This document shows positions 38,319 through 47,260 of a stretch of DNA of 64,000 bases, piece by piece. Each line of letters begins with the position of its first letter. Position 1 is the first letter of the stretch. Source of the DNA: Isoalcanivorax pacificus W11-5. Its GTDB lineage: Bacteria > Pseudomonadota > Gammaproteobacteria > Pseudomonadales > Alcanivoracaceae. The position numbers were made by a program, and so were the translations under genes. The notes beneath the pieces were generated by a model that was not told the DNA's origin, ran no database searches, and worked only from the letters and a program-made list of their open reading frames with translations. Where the stretch lies: NCBI RefSeq assembly GCF_000299335.2, contig NZ_CP004387.1, positions 2,294,001-2,358,000 on the forward strand, in the 5' to 3' direction.

Positions 38319-38828
38319 GGAAAAGCGCGTTGCTGTCCGCCCTGCTGCGCAAAAGCGGCGGGGCCACTGCCAGGATGGGCCGGTCACCGGTGAAAGACCC
38401 ACCTGTCGACCTGGCTCAGCGAAACACCTCATCCAGCGACGACGCCTCCAGCACCCGCTCGCCCCATAATGCCAGCAGTTCTGAATCAGCGCTTTTCAAG
38501 CGCGTCACGACCGCCTCAGGCAACTCGCCAAAGCGGCGGGTCAGCTGACGGGAAAGCAGATCGAATTCTCCTTTTTGAACTCCCTCCCTGAGGCCTTCCT
38601 GCCGGCCTTCCTGCAGAAAACGCTGTCGGTACTGCTCTTTCCAGATCTCTGCCATGTTCTGGGTCATATCATGCACCTCTTGCAAATCATGCATTGCCGG
38701 CAGCACGGTGTCCGGTACCCAATGATGCAGCCGTCTGCGCAACCATTCGACAAAACCTCGCCGGAGGCCGTCCTGTTCCGGTGCAGCCAGCCAGTCCAGG
38801 GCCTGCTGACACTCAATCCATCGGCCCT

Positions 38829-38927
38829 GCTGGCCCTGTTTTGACGCCCATCAAGGCAGCCGATGCGTAGTGTGGTGGGCCCACATTAGCAGAGGCTAAC
38901 GCAGAGGGGCGGCAAAACAGGGCCAGC
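38829..38927. repeat. First internal hairpin module of the MITE-like element (99 bp)
   Basis: GCTGGCCCTGTTTTG (38829-38843) and its exact complement CAAAACAGGGCCAGC (38913-38927) form the arms. The module begins on the last base of the left terminal repeat. Confidence 0.8.
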
Positions 38928-38934
38928 CCTTCGG

Positions 38935-39033
38935 GTTGAGCCTGAAAACGCGCCGCTCCGCGTTGCTCGTCAGTCGTTTGGCGCCACCAAACTCGCTTCC
39001 TTGCGCCTTGATCGGCGCGTTTTCAGGCTCAAC
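38935..39033. repeat. Second internal hairpin module of the MITE-like element (99 bp)
   Basis: The 21-bp arms 38935-38955 and 39013-39033 are exact inverted repeats (both carry GCCTGAAAACGCGCC or its complement). The module ends on the first base of the right terminal repeat and has the same length as the first module, with seven bases between them. Confidence 0.8.
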
Positions 39034-39800
39034 AGGGCCGATGGATTGAGTATCAACAGGCCCTAGAGAAGCGCCAGGACCTCTGTCACTTCGTCCAGCG
39101 AGCGTCGGTGCTCCAGCCGGAACAGCGCAGCCACCAGGTTATGCAGAGGGCTCAGGGCATCAGGATCAAAGGCCCCTTCATCCAGCAGCAGGAACGCCTG
39201 GTCCGGCTGAAAACCCTCCAGCCCTGCCGGGCAGCCCTGGACCAGATCAGCCAGCCGGGTGGGCGCCCGCCAACGGGCCTCGCCGTTATACAGCACTATC
39301 GGCAACACTGGCGGCAGCCTGCCCTCCTCGCCCAGCGCCTTCTGCTTGATCAGATCCTGATACAGCAGGCTGGTATACGACAGTATCCGCACCGGCATAT
39401 AGCGATCCACTGTCGACTGGAACTCCAGCAGCAGATAGATATAAAGCCAGTCGCTGCCCCAGCGGACCCGCCAGATGGTATCCGCATGCCGGCTGCGCAG
39501 GTCATCGGTGACATAACTGCCGTTCATTTTTTCCAGCGAATCGAAATCCAGCTCCCTGACCCACTCACCCGGCACAAACCCAAGCAACAGGTCACGCACC
39601 ATTTCCGGGTGCGAGAACAACAATCGATAGCTGGTGTCGTGATCATCCATGATCGCTCCGCCGCTCCTGTACGTGAGCAGAGAGTATGACCAGGAGGGGA
39701 CGGCGTAGCTGTCAGCCAACGCCGACAGCGGTGTAAGCCATCGGCGCTGATTCAGGTCAGCCAGAGAGGAAGGATAAAGAGAAGAAGTTTAGCGGCAGGG

Positions 39801-40439
39801 TCAGGCGTCGGGCATCAGGCGCTGACGGGCGGTGAGGTATTCCAGGATCTGCGCGACGCAGGCTTCCACCGTCGCGCTGTCGGTGCAGACATTGATCTCC
39901 GGGCGCTCGGGGGCCTCGTACGGGCTGTCGATACCGGTGAAGTCGCGGATGAGCCCCGCCCGCGCCTTGCTGTACAGCCCCTTGGGGTCGCGCTGTTCGC
40001 ACTTGCCGAGTGAGGCGTTGACATACACCTCGATGAACTCGCCTTCAGCGAACAATGCACGCGCTGCATCGCGGTCTGCACGGAACGGCGAAATGAAAGC
40101 GCTGATCACGATCAACCCGGCATCCACCATCAGCCGCGACAGCTCACCGACGCGGCGGATATTTTCCGTGCGGTCGGCATCGGACATGCCGAGGTCCTTG
40201 TTCAGGCCGTGGCGCACATTGTCGCCGTCCAGCAGGTAGGTGTGGCGCCCCTGTTCAAACAGGGCCACTTCCAGCGCGTTGGCCAGGGTGGACTTGCCGG
40301 AGCCGGACAGGCCGGTCAGCCAGAGGCAGCAGCCGCGCTGGCCTTTAAGGCGGTCACGATCCTCGCGGGAGACGCTACCCTGGTGCCAAACCACCTCTGC
40401 CGGGCTGTCGTTATCACGCTGTTCATATGGGGTTTTCAT
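39801..40439 (-). CDS. cysC: Adenylyl-sulfate kinase
   Basis: CysC phosphorylates APS at the 3' position to give PAPS. The 212-residue protein begins VVWHQGSV after a short leader and has the P-loop [11 protein letters not shown] (about 53-63), the [14 protein letters not shown] motif, the catalytic-site ISPFRADRD region and [16 protein letters not shown]. All kinase residues look intact, unlike the tail of CysN. The ATG at 40439 follows AAAGGA. It lies 58 bp after an SLC13-type permease on the same strand. PAPS can feed sulfate reduction or the sulfotransferase at 55899-56735. Confidence 0.96.
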   Translation of the reverse strand: MKTPYEQRDNDSPAEVVWHQGSVSREDRDRLKGQRGCCLWLTGLSGSGKSTLANALEVALFEQGRHTYLLDGDNVRHGLNKDLGMSDADRTENIRRVGELSRLMVDAGLIVISAFISPFRADRDAARALFAEGEFIEVYVNASLGKCEQRDPKGLYSKARAGLIRDFTGIDSPYEAPERPEINVCTDSATVEACVAQILEYLTARQRLMPDA

Positions 40440-40497
40440 CACACAAGTCCTTTGTCTGGGCGCGGGCATACTGCCATAACGCGTACAAAAGCTGAAC

Positions 40498-42273
40498 TCA
40501 GGGGTTAAAAGGCCAGATCAGGGGAATAATGCTCAGCGACACCAACGCGGCCAACACGCTCATGGGGATGCCGAGGCGCAGGTAATCAGCCAGTCGATAT
40601 CCACCTGGCCCCATTACCATCATGTTGGTCTGGTACCCCAGTGGCGTCATGAAGCTCGCCGAGGCCGCAAACATCACCGCGACAATAAATGGCAATGGGC
40701 TAACCCCTGCCATCTCGGCAATACTGAGCGCCAGGGGAAAGATCAATACTGCTGCGGCGTTGTTGGTGACCAGCTCCGTCACCAGCACTGTAATCAGATA
40801 CACCAGGACCAGCGCCAACCAGGGCGACGCATCAAGCTGGCTGAACACGCCACCCACCAGCCACTGCGCAGCGCCGCTGCTGCTCATCCCCTCGCCCAGC
40901 GCAAACGACGCGCCAATCACCACCAGCACCGGCAAATTCACACTGACCATCATGCGCGCCCGGTTCGCCGTCACACAGCGCGTCCCGAGCAACAGGCCAC
41001 AGGCAATCAATACCGACTCCAGCACCGATACCCAGCCCAGCACGTTAAGCAATACCATGCCGACCAGAATGGACACGGCCAGCGGTGCCTTGCGGAAATC
41101 CGGCGGCGCCGAATCATGCAACGGGCTCACCAGCATGAAATCCCGTCGATAACGGTACTGTTCGACAAACGCCTGACCGGTTTCCAGCAGCAATGTGTCA
41201 CCCACCCGCAATACAATGTCGCCGACCTTGCCGCTGAGCCGCTCACCATGGCGGTTTACACTCAGGATGGCCGCCTGGTAATGCGTGCGGAAGGCGCTGT
41301 CACGCACGGTTTTACCTACTCCGGGAAATTCACGGCCCAGCACCACCTCCACCAGACAGCGCTGGTGATTGCGCAGCTTCAGCTTGTGCACACCACCGGC
41401 CGGCACCAGGCCATTGATGCGCTGCAGCTCTCGTGCACACTCCGGCGCACCGATAAAGACCAGCCGATCCCCTTCCGCCAACGACATATCCGGCGACACC
41501 GCCGTATAAAGATGCTCACCGCGCTCAACCTCCGTCAGGTAGCCATGGGCCAGATTACGCAGCCCGGCCTCACGGATGCTCCGCCCCGCCAGTGGGCTTT
41601 TGGGCGCCACATTCATTTCAACACGGTATTCGCGCGCGTTTTCCAATTGCTCCATCAGGCCGTCACGGGCCGGCAGCATACGATGGCCGATCAACACCAG
41701 ATAAGCGCCACAGACCAGCAACAACGGCACACCCACCCAGGCAATATCAAAGATACCAAACGCTGGCAGCCCGTTTTTCTGTACCAGGCCATCCACCACC
41801 AGGTTGGTACTTGTGCCAATCAGCGTACAGGTGCCCCCGAGGATCGCGGCATAACTCAACGGCAGAAGTAGACGTGACGGCGACAGCTTCAAACGTTGCG
41901 CCCATTCCTGCACTGCGGGAATCATCATCGCCACGACGGTGGTGTTATTCAGGAACGCACTGAGTAACGCCGTCGGCATCACCACGCGCCCTAACGCACG
42001 CCCGAGCGTCGAGGGTTGGCCCAGCAACCGATGGGCCAGCCAATAGATCGCGCCAGTGTCACGCAGGGCCGCTGCCACCACATACAGCGCCGCGACCGTC
42101 ATCAGGCCCGGATTGGCAAAGCCCGACAATGCCTGCGCGGGTGATACCACGCCTGTGAGCAACAACATGGCCAGTGCAGCCATCATGATCAGGTCGGCGG
42201 GGAGGCGATTGGTGGCCAGCAAGGCCAGCACACCCAGTACGCTCAGCAGGGAAACTGCGATATCAAACGTCAT
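40498..42273 (-). CDS. SLC13-family permease with two RCK_C domains (probable sulfate transporter)
   Basis: The 591-residue protein has the divalent anion:sodium symporter fold, with about 11 hydrophobic segments split by a soluble insert from about 205 to 395. The signature [14 protein letters not shown] (about 108-121), [15 protein letters not shown] and the second-half [14 protein letters not shown] match this family. The insert contains two RCK_C/TrkA-C-like domains ([18 protein letters not shown] and [17 protein letters not shown]). Sulfate as substrate is inferred from its place between a polysaccharide aminotransferase gene (15 bp upstream) and cysC. Confidence 0.88.
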   Translation of the reverse strand: MTFDIAVSLLSVLGVLALLATNRLPADLIMMAALAMLLLTGVVSPAQALSGFANPGLMTVAALYVVAAALRDTGAIYWLAHRLLGQPSTLGRALGRVVMPTALLSAFLNNTTVVAMMIPAVQEWAQRLKLSPSRLLLPLSYAAILGGTCTLIGTSTNLVVDGLVQKNGLPAFGIFDIAWVGVPLLLVCGAYLVLIGHRMLPARDGLMEQLENAREYRVEMNVAPKSPLAGRSIREAGLRNLAHGYLTEVERGEHLYTAVSPDMSLAEGDRLVFIGAPECARELQRINGLVPAGGVHKLKLRNHQRCLVEVVLGREFPGVGKTVRDSAFRTHYQAAILSVNRHGERLSGKVGDIVLRVGDTLLLETGQAFVEQYRYRRDFMLVSPLHDSAPPDFRKAPLAVSILVGMVLLNVLGWVSVLESVLIACGLLLGTRCVTANRARMMVSVNLPVLVVIGASFALGEGMSSSGAAQWLVGGVFSQLDASPWLALVLVYLITVLVTELVTNNAAAVLIFPLALSIAEMAGVSPLPFIVAVMFAASASFMTPLGYQTNMMVMGPGGYRLADYLRLGIPMSVLAALVSLSIIPLIWPFNP

Positions 42274-42288
42274 GCAGGCCCGGCCCGG

Positions 42289-43461
42289 TCATACCGCAAG
42301 AGCCATGACAGCGCGTAACACGTCACAGGTCCTGGCAATCTCGGCTTCTGTAAGCGTGGGATGCACCAGAAACATCAGACTGGTTTCCCCCAGCTCACGC
42401 GCCACCGGCAGCCGCTCCGCTGGCCGCCAGGGCGTGCCATCGAACGCCTTTTCGAGATAGACCTCTGAACAGGAGCCTGAATAACAGGGCACGCCACGGG
42501 CCACGATCTCGGCGATGATGCGGTCGCGGTCCCAGCCCGGCTTGAGCTGGTCGGGCTCCACAAACACATAGCACTTATACGCAGCATGAACGATGTCATC
42601 CGCCACGGCAGGCACTCGCAGGCCTGCAAGCGCCCGGGCAGTTGTCCAGATGCGCTCTGCGTTCGCGGCGCGTTGCGCCTGCCAGGCCGGCATACGCTGC
42701 AACTGAATGCGCCCGATCACCGCCTGCATTTCCAGCATGCGCCAGTTCGTGCCGAAGCTTTCATGCAACCAGCGGAAGCCCGGCGGGTGCTCACGCTCAT
42801 ACACCGCCTCCCAGCTTTTGCCGTGGTCCTTGAAACTCCACATGCGCGACCAGAGCGCCCGGTCATTGGTGGTGACCATGCCCCCTTCCCCGCCGGTCGT
42901 CATGATCTTGTCCTGGCAAAACGACCAGGCGCCGATATGGCCGATACTCCCGACGGCGCGCCCCTTGTAACGCGCGCCATGGGCCTGGGCGCAGTCTTCG
43001 ATGACCTTGAAATCATGTTCACTGGCCAGCGCCATGATCGGGTCCATGTCGCAGGGCATGCCGGCCAGGTGCACACAAATGACGGCCCGTGTCCGGGGCG
43101 AGAGCACGGCCTTGATGGTGTCCGGGGAAATGTTCTGGGAATCGCGGTCCACCTCTGCAAACACCGGCACGGCGCCTGCGTTGACCACGGAAGACACTGA
43201 AGCGAGGAAGGTCCGGGGCGTGACGATCACCTCGTCCCCTTCCCCGATGCCCAATGCTTGCAGTGCCACATCCAGCGCCACGGTGCCGTTGGCCAGCGCT
43301 ATCGCGTACTCGGTTTCCGCGAACGCCGCAAACTCCTTTTCAAAGGTACGGCATTCCTGACCGGTCCAGTAATTGACTTTATTCGAGAGCAGGACACGGG
43401 ATACCGCGTCGGCTTCTTCCTGAGTGAAGGAAGGCCAGGGAGAGAATGGGGTGTTGAGCAT
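42289..43461 (-). CDS. DegT/DnrJ/EryC1/StrS (PglE-type) sugar aminotransferase
   Basis: The 390-residue PLP enzyme of the DegT family has the usual landmarks: LANGTVALDVALQALGIG (about 57-74), EDCAQAHGARY (about 155) and WSFCQDKIMTTGGEGGMV, in which the lysine of QDK binds PLP. Enzymes of this type aminate keto-sugars at C4 or C3. With the PglF-like dehydratase at 19887 and the PglD- and PglC-like genes at 46-47 kb it can complete a UDP-diacetylbacillosamine-type pathway. It starts the aminotransferase-permease-cysC run. Confidence 0.9.
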   Translation of the reverse strand: MLNTPFSPWPSFTQEEADAVSRVLLSNKVNYWTGQECRTFEKEFAAFAETEYAIALANGTVALDVALQALGIGEGDEVIVTPRTFLASVSSVVNAGAVPVFAEVDRDSQNISPDTIKAVLSPRTRAVICVHLAGMPCDMDPIMALASEHDFKVIEDCAQAHGARYKGRAVGSIGHIGAWSFCQDKIMTTGGEGGMVTTNDRALWSRMWSFKDHGKSWEAVYEREHPPGFRWLHESFGTNWRMLEMQAVIGRIQLQRMPAWQAQRAANAERIWTTARALAGLRVPAVADDIVHAAYKCYVFVEPDQLKPGWDRDRIIAEIVARGVPCYSGSCSEVYLEKAFDGTPWRPAERLPVARELGETSLMFLVHPTLTEAEIARTCDVLRAVMALAV

Positions 43462-43647
43462 GGTGGAATCCGTCAGGTATCGGGTAGTAAAACAAGAATC
43501 TCTCGGTCAGCTTTTAAGAATACTCATTGCTGAAAACGTTACTGCGTCACTTCGACTCCAAAACCATACATGCTGCATAGTCGCCGCTTGGCACAGCACG
43601 GTCTTTCGTTTAATGCGGCAGGACATTCTGTTTGGGAAGCATCGAGG

Positions 43648-43947
43648 TTAGCCAGAACGTTTACGCCATGCTTGCGGGTCCTTTCTGGCATGAAAAACTG
43701 CGGCAATAATCACACGATCATGTTTAACCAGATAAAATAGCCGATAAGGAAAGCGCCTGATTGGAATACGCCTTATTTCTTTATGAATCGGTTGATATAT
43801 CAGTGGGTTTCTTCTCAGTTTACCCAGCGCCTCTTCGAGGCAAAGCAGGAAATCGTGACCAAGACCTTCTCTTTTTTCCTCGTAGTAATCGAAACATGCG
43901 TCAATATCAAACTCTGCCTCTTTCCGGAAAGTGAGCCTGTACATCAT
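43648..43947 (-). CDS. RelE/ParE-family toxin
   Basis: The 99-residue protein has the ParE/RelE superfamily pattern: MMYRLTFRKEAEFDIDACFDYYEE at the N-terminus, LCLEEALGKLRRNP in the middle, and a C-terminal beta region RRFPYRLFYLVKHDRVIIAAVFHARKDP. These toxins act on gyrase or mRNA; the exact target cannot be told. Its ATG overlaps the stop of the upstream antitoxin gene as ATGA, with a second ATG three bases later, so the pair is translationally coupled. The module stands between the polysaccharide aminotransferase and the MqsA-like pair. Confidence 0.88.
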   Translation of the reverse strand: MMYRLTFRKEAEFDIDACFDYYEEKREGLGHDFLLCLEEALGKLRRNPLIYQPIHKEIRRIPIRRFPYRLFYLVKHDRVIIAAVFHARKDPQAWRKRSG

Positions 43948-44147
43948 TTCTTTGACAATATCCGGGCCTTGACCTCCGACCATGAATCGCCTTCGTCCTG
44001 GTCTATTCCGAACTCGGAGAGCCGACGATCAAGCTCTTCCCTCTGAGCCTCAGAGAGAGGGATATCTGCATTTTCCGCAACGACGCTATCCCACAAAGCC
44101 TCCGCGAGCAGAATTCGTTCAGACACTGTAAGAGATTGAATTTCCAT
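43944..44147 (-). CDS. Addiction-module antitoxin (PF09720-like)
   Basis: The 67-residue protein begins MEIQSLTVSERILLAEALWDS and continues IPLSEAQREELDRRLSEF, the typical pattern of the small addiction-module family whose partner is ParE-type. It has no DNA-binding domain of its own. It overlaps the toxin gene by four bases and lies first, as antitoxins usually do. Confidence 0.87.
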   Translation of the reverse strand: MEIQSLTVSERILLAEALWDSVVAENADIPLSEAQREELDRRLSEFGIDQDEGDSWSEVKARILSKK

Positions 44148-44696
44148 AGGATATCCCTTATATCACACAAGCATACCTGAATCTTACCGCATACTCAGTG
44201 GACCTAACCAGCCCCCCCGGCTGCTGGAATACAAGCGCCATTCGAATTCTGACCAATCGGCAGCAGACCGGCTCCCCCACAAAAGATGCCCACCCGATAC
44301 AGGCCTTGCTGACCTTGCTGAATTTAGTATCAAACCCTCCTGATAGAAGCACGCGCTACACTTGCCATGCGGCCGCCGATGCGCAGCCAGCAAGGACAGT
44401 AGTGCGCCGCGCCCACAAGAGAAACACTCAGGCAGCTCATATAGGCATAGTTAATCGGAAAATATCCGACTATCTACGCATAATTAACAGAAACGGCCCT
44501 TATGTCGAACTTTCGGAGGTATCAGGCAAAATATACCATCACATCAGGCGCGCGACCTATGAAAGGTTGTGAGCCCGTTGGGTTGGTAAAATAAATACGG
44601 AGCAGGAAATTTCTGTCAAAACTCCAATTAGCATAAAAAGTGATCACCAGCTTGAAAAAAAGGTTTCGTAGCGCCGCTGCTTGCCTGGAACACACG
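44148..44696. other. AT-rich intergenic region, no gene recognised
   Basis: About 550 bp separate the addiction module from the chaperone-like gene. Base composition is richer in A and T than the neighbouring core genome. A plus-strand frame at 44198-44572 is open for 124 codons but lacks a ribosome site and shows no known motif; it may be chance or the remains of another gene. No MqsR-type toxin is found here. Confidence 0.45.
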
Positions 44697-45122
44697 TCAG
44701 AAGATTTCGCTCTCGAAATCAGGACGAGTCGGAATGGCAACCTGCGGCAGGGAGGCCTTGGTGGCCATCTGCAAGAAATCCTGTCGCCAGTAAGGCCAGG
44801 CAGTCAACACAACCTGGCGCAGGGTCTCAGCCCCTTGAGCCTCAATATCAAAACTCTCTGGTGCCACAAAAACCAACCCGTAGTCTGCCTCGACACTAGC
44901 CGCTACATTCTTCTCGTCTGAAGCAAGGGTCCATCTGAGCCCTGTACTCACTATATAGCGGACGAGCGTGCGGTCGTTTTCCTTAGGCAACAAAGTGCAG
45001 GATCTGACCCCTGCTTTCATCTCAATCCTGTATTCTGACCAATCAGCTACTACCGGGAAAAAATCATCTTTCATGGCCAGGACATGCCCACGAAGAGCGA
45101 TATCCACGAGTTTCAGTTGCAT
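44697..45122 (-). CDS. SecB-like chaperone of a toxin-antitoxin-chaperone type module
   Basis: The 141-residue protein has the pattern of SecB-fold proteins. Its best match is the C-terminal half: the beta strand VEADYGLVFVAPESF, the helix TLRQVVLTAWPYWRQDFLQMATKA and then SLPQVAIPT, corresponding to the SecB segment with FPYARECITSM and FPQLNLAP. The start at 45122 overlaps the MqsA-like stop as ATGA and has GGAGG five bases upstream, so it is made with that antitoxin. In known TAC systems (SecB-Ta, MqsRAC) such proteins protect an unstable antitoxin. A true SecB housekeeping role is unlikely in this context. Confidence 0.72.
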   Translation of the reverse strand: MQLKLVDIALRGHVLAMKDDFFPVVADWSEYRIEMKAGVRSCTLLPKENDRTLVRYIVSTGLRWTLASDEKNVAASVEADYGLVFVAPESFDIEAQGAETLRQVVLTAWPYWRQDFLQMATKASLPQVAIPTRPDFESEIF

Positions 45123-45775
45123 CAGTGCCTCCACTCCGGCGCGCTACACTCAACCGGTCGCCACTCTACGGCACGCGTCGCTCGGGGTGGCTCCCCGATA
45201 CGCCTCAACATGGCAACAAGGCGTTCGCTCACCTCCTCTTCTTCATTCATATGTCGCCTGAAGGCAGTGAAACCGTCCAACATGGACACATAAAACACCA
45301 GATCTTTCCCAAGCGAGTCAAGTATCGCGATGTCCGGCTTGGAAACGCTCTCAGTCAGCACTAGCTCAGGTGTCTCTCCCGACAGAACTACCCTCGCCTC
45401 AGGTACCGCATCAAACACACGCAACAAACGATCCATCGCCTGTGACTGAGCCACATCGTCCGCTTCGTACTTCGCGAAAGCCACTGGTCCGCCGCCGAAA
45501 ACCTCGGCGGCCCGCTTTTGGCTCAGCCCGTGCCGCTCGCGTATGGCCCTGATCTCGGCGCCTGTCAATAAGCCTTCCGCCATCTTGCGAAAGGCCAAGC
45601 GCTGTCGCTTGTTGTCGCGCTCTTGCTCGGGGGTATGGAAACTGCACCCGCACGATGCGCACTCTGTAGCACGAATCGGCAGCGTCCTCATAAATTCGCC
45701 CGCCTTGAGCGCCACATCCTCCACCACTTCGACGAGCTGATCGCTATCGCACACAAGGCATTTATTTATTGTCAT
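45122..45775 (-). CDS. MqsA-like antitoxin with a long C-terminal extension
   Basis: The 217-residue protein begins with a zinc-finger domain (CLVC at 6-9 and CASC about 38-41), then the helix-turn-helix RERHGLSQKRAAEVFGGGPVAFAKYE (about 80-105) and LLRVFDAVPEA, which closely match E. coli MqsA (FGGGVNAFSRYE; LLRVLDKHPE). MqsA itself stops soon after; this protein continues for about 90 residues (GETPELVLTESVSKPDIAIL onwards). In MqsRAC-type systems such an extension is the site where the SecB-like chaperone acts. GAGG lies six bases before the ATG. No mqsR is upstream: only 140 bp separate it from the sugar transferase gene. Confidence 0.82.
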   Translation of the reverse strand: MTINKCLVCDSDQLVEVVEDVALKAGEFMRTLPIRATECASCGCSFHTPEQERDNKRQRLAFRKMAEGLLTGAEIRAIRERHGLSQKRAAEVFGGGPVAFAKYEADDVAQSQAMDRLLRVFDAVPEARVVLSGETPELVLTESVSKPDIAILDSLGKDLVFYVSMLDGFTAFRRHMNEEEEVSERLVAMLRRIGEPPRATRAVEWRPVECSAPEWRH

Positions 45776-45914
45776 ATGCAGCCTCACGAAGAAGTATGAC
45801 AAGAAACCATGTAAATCAGCATCTGCCTGGCCCCTATGCACCCCCTTTTACAAACAAGGAAACGCAGTGCAATCGCAGGCCGACCAGAGCGGAGGCCGGC
45901 ACCAACCCAACCCA

Positions 45915-46526
45915 TCAATCCCGTTTGCCACGCCCTCTGTCGCTCCCCCCGAACGGCGCGACGGTCGCCTCCCCTTCCTGGCTGATGCCATCTCGTTTGA
46001 AGACTTTCCAGATCGTCAGAAATAAAATGCGGATATCCAGCCACAGCGAACGGTTGTCGACATACCACACATCTAGGTCAAACTTTTGTTCCCAGCTTAT
46101 GGCGTTGCGGCCGTTGATCTGCGCCCAGCCGGTGATGCCGGGGCGGACTTCGTGGCGGCGGCGCTGGTGGTCGTTGTAGAGGGGAAGATATTGCATCAGT
46201 AGCGGACGCGGGCCGACCAGGCTCATTTCACCGCGCAGGACGTTGAGCAGTTCGGGCAGTTCATCCAGGGAGGTGGAGCGCAGGAGACGGCCAAAGCGGG
46301 TTAGCCGTACGTGGTCGGGTAGCAACTGGCCATTGGCGTCGCGCTCGTCCGTCATGGTGCGGAATTTGTACATGCGGAAGGGTTTGCCATTCAGCCCAGG
46401 ACGGGTCTGGATGAACAGGACTGGGCGGCCAAGTTTCAAGGCAACGCACAACGCAATGAGCAAACCGGCGGGCATGATCAACGGCGCAGAAAGAAGAATA
46501 AGAGCAACGTCAAAAATCCGTTTCAC
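45915..46526 (-). CDS. Undecaprenyl-phosphate sugar-1-phosphate transferase (PglC/WcaJ-C type)
   Basis: The 203-residue enzyme is of the small monotopic phosphoglycosyl transferase type: a reentrant N-terminal hydrophobic segment (about 3-30), YKFRTMTDERDANG, the catalytic region RSTSLDELPELLNVLRGEMSLVGPRPLL, and PGITGWAQINGRN. It puts the first sugar phosphate on undecaprenyl phosphate; the PglD/E/F-like genes suggest diacetylbacillosamine. The start is a GTG with AAGGG nine bases upstream. It lies 29 bp after the PglD-like gene. Confidence 0.93.
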   Translation of the reverse strand: MKRIFDVALILLSAPLIMPAGLLIALCVALKLGRPVLFIQTRPGLNGKPFRMYKFRTMTDERDANGQLLPDHVRLTRFGRLLRSTSLDELPELLNVLRGEMSLVGPRPLLMQYLPLYNDHQRRRHEVRPGITGWAQINGRNAISWEQKFDLDVWYVDNRSLWLDIRILFLTIWKVFKRDGISQEGEATVAPFGGSDRGRGKRD

Positions 46527-46555
46527 TTCTGGTAACCCTTAAAGAGAGAGATAAT

Positions 46556-47179
46556 CTATCCGCGAGCCCTTGGCCTAGCTGGCACACCCACCACACAGGA
46601 ACCTGGCGGTATATCCGATACCACCGCCGCACAAGCGCCCACTGTAACGTCACTACCAATGACAGTCCCTTGCCGTACCACTGCGCCTATCCCCACCCAA
46701 GAATGAGTTCCCACAGACACATTGCCCGCTAGGTTAGCACCAGGGCTGATATGCACAAAGTCATCCAGCCGACAATCATGGTCCACCGTGGCGCCGGTAT
46801 TGATGATCACCCCTTTGCCAAGAGTGGCATCCACATTGATCACCACGTTGGCAAAGACAACCGTACCCGGACCCAACGTGGCATAACGGCTGATCTGTGC
46901 GGAGGGATGGATCAGTGTAGCAAGCTTGGCGCCCCTGGCCTCGAGTTCAAGCAGCCGCTCGGCGCGGACCTGGTTGTTGCCGATGGCCACGACGATGCCA
47001 TCGAACTCATCCAGGCGATGGTTCAACTCGTCCAGGCTGCCTTCAATGGGCCAATGGCTGCTTTGGGTGATACCGGGCCAGATATTGTCGAAGAATGACA
47101 CACGGAACCCCAAAAGTTCTGCCATATCAGCAACAACCTTGCCGTGACCGCTTGCACCAAGCAATGCAAGGCTCTTCAT
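46556..47179 (-). CDS. PglD/NeuD-family sugar O- or N-acetyltransferase
   Basis: The 207-residue protein has an N-terminal Rossmann-like domain (LALLGASGHGKVVADMAELLG, ending near residue 80) and a left-handed parallel beta-helix from hexapeptide repeats (GPGTVVFANVVINVDATLG, TGATVDHDC with the catalytic histidine, SWVGIGAVVRQGTVIG). This is the layout of PglD, which acetylates the 4-amino group in diacetylbacillosamine synthesis. It is just upstream of the PglC-like transferase on the same strand. Confidence 0.9.
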   Translation of the reverse strand: MKSLALLGASGHGKVVADMAELLGFRVSFFDNIWPGITQSSHWPIEGSLDELNHRLDEFDGIVVAIGNNQVRAERLLELEARGAKLATLIHPSAQISRYATLGPGTVVFANVVINVDATLGKGVIINTGATVDHDCRLDDFVHISPGANLAGNVSVGTHSWVGIGAVVRQGTVIGSDVTVGACAAVVSDIPPGSCVVGVPARPRARG

Positions 47180-47260
47180 GCGATACTCCCATCAGGCCGA
47201 ATCCGATTCAGGACTTTATCGATAGACAGGCTATATGCTCCGATAGAGGTTCAGAGCAAG

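Larger units (their letters stand above)
38797..39065. mobile_element. 269-bp MITE-like element with 33-bp terminal inverted repeats
   Basis: The left end (38797-38829) and the reverse complement of the right end (39033-39065) agree at 30 of 33 positions; both contain ACTCAATCCATCGGCCCTG. Comparison with the intact rpn copy shows the sequence is inserted in the gene. It has no open reading frame of useful length. Inside are two hairpin modules. No clear target duplication can be seen and a few bases of target seem altered. Such elements need a transposase encoded elsewhere. Confidence 0.85.
38416..39650 (-). pseudogene. Second rpn-type nuclease gene, split by a MITE-like element
   Basis: The 5' part (39650 down to 39066) encodes MDDHDTSYRLLFSHPEMVRDLL through EVLALL, nearly identical to the copy at 34605-35573, and stops at a TAG formed at the edge of the insert. 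The 3' part (38796 down to 38416) resumes exactly at DWLAAPEQDGLRRGF and keeps the DUF4351-like end (LTRRFGELPEAVVTRL). The nuclease core is in the 5' piece, so a truncated product of about 195 residues could still be made. Both pieces share frame and order with the intact copy. Confidence 0.88.

Noticed and set aside
36225..39650. Composite transposon with the two rpn copies as ends
   Set aside because: Rpn-type genes are called putative transposases, but there are no terminal inverted repeats or target duplications around the pair; a segmental duplication explains it better.
44198..44572. 124-codon plus-strand gene in the gap after the addiction module
   Set aside because: No ribosome site, no recognised motif, and a composition that looks like chance translation; not annotated as a gene.
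44697..45122. Housekeeping SecB
   Set aside because: Only the second half clearly matches SecB and the gene is ATGA-coupled to an MqsA-like antitoxin, so a TAC-type chaperone is more likely.
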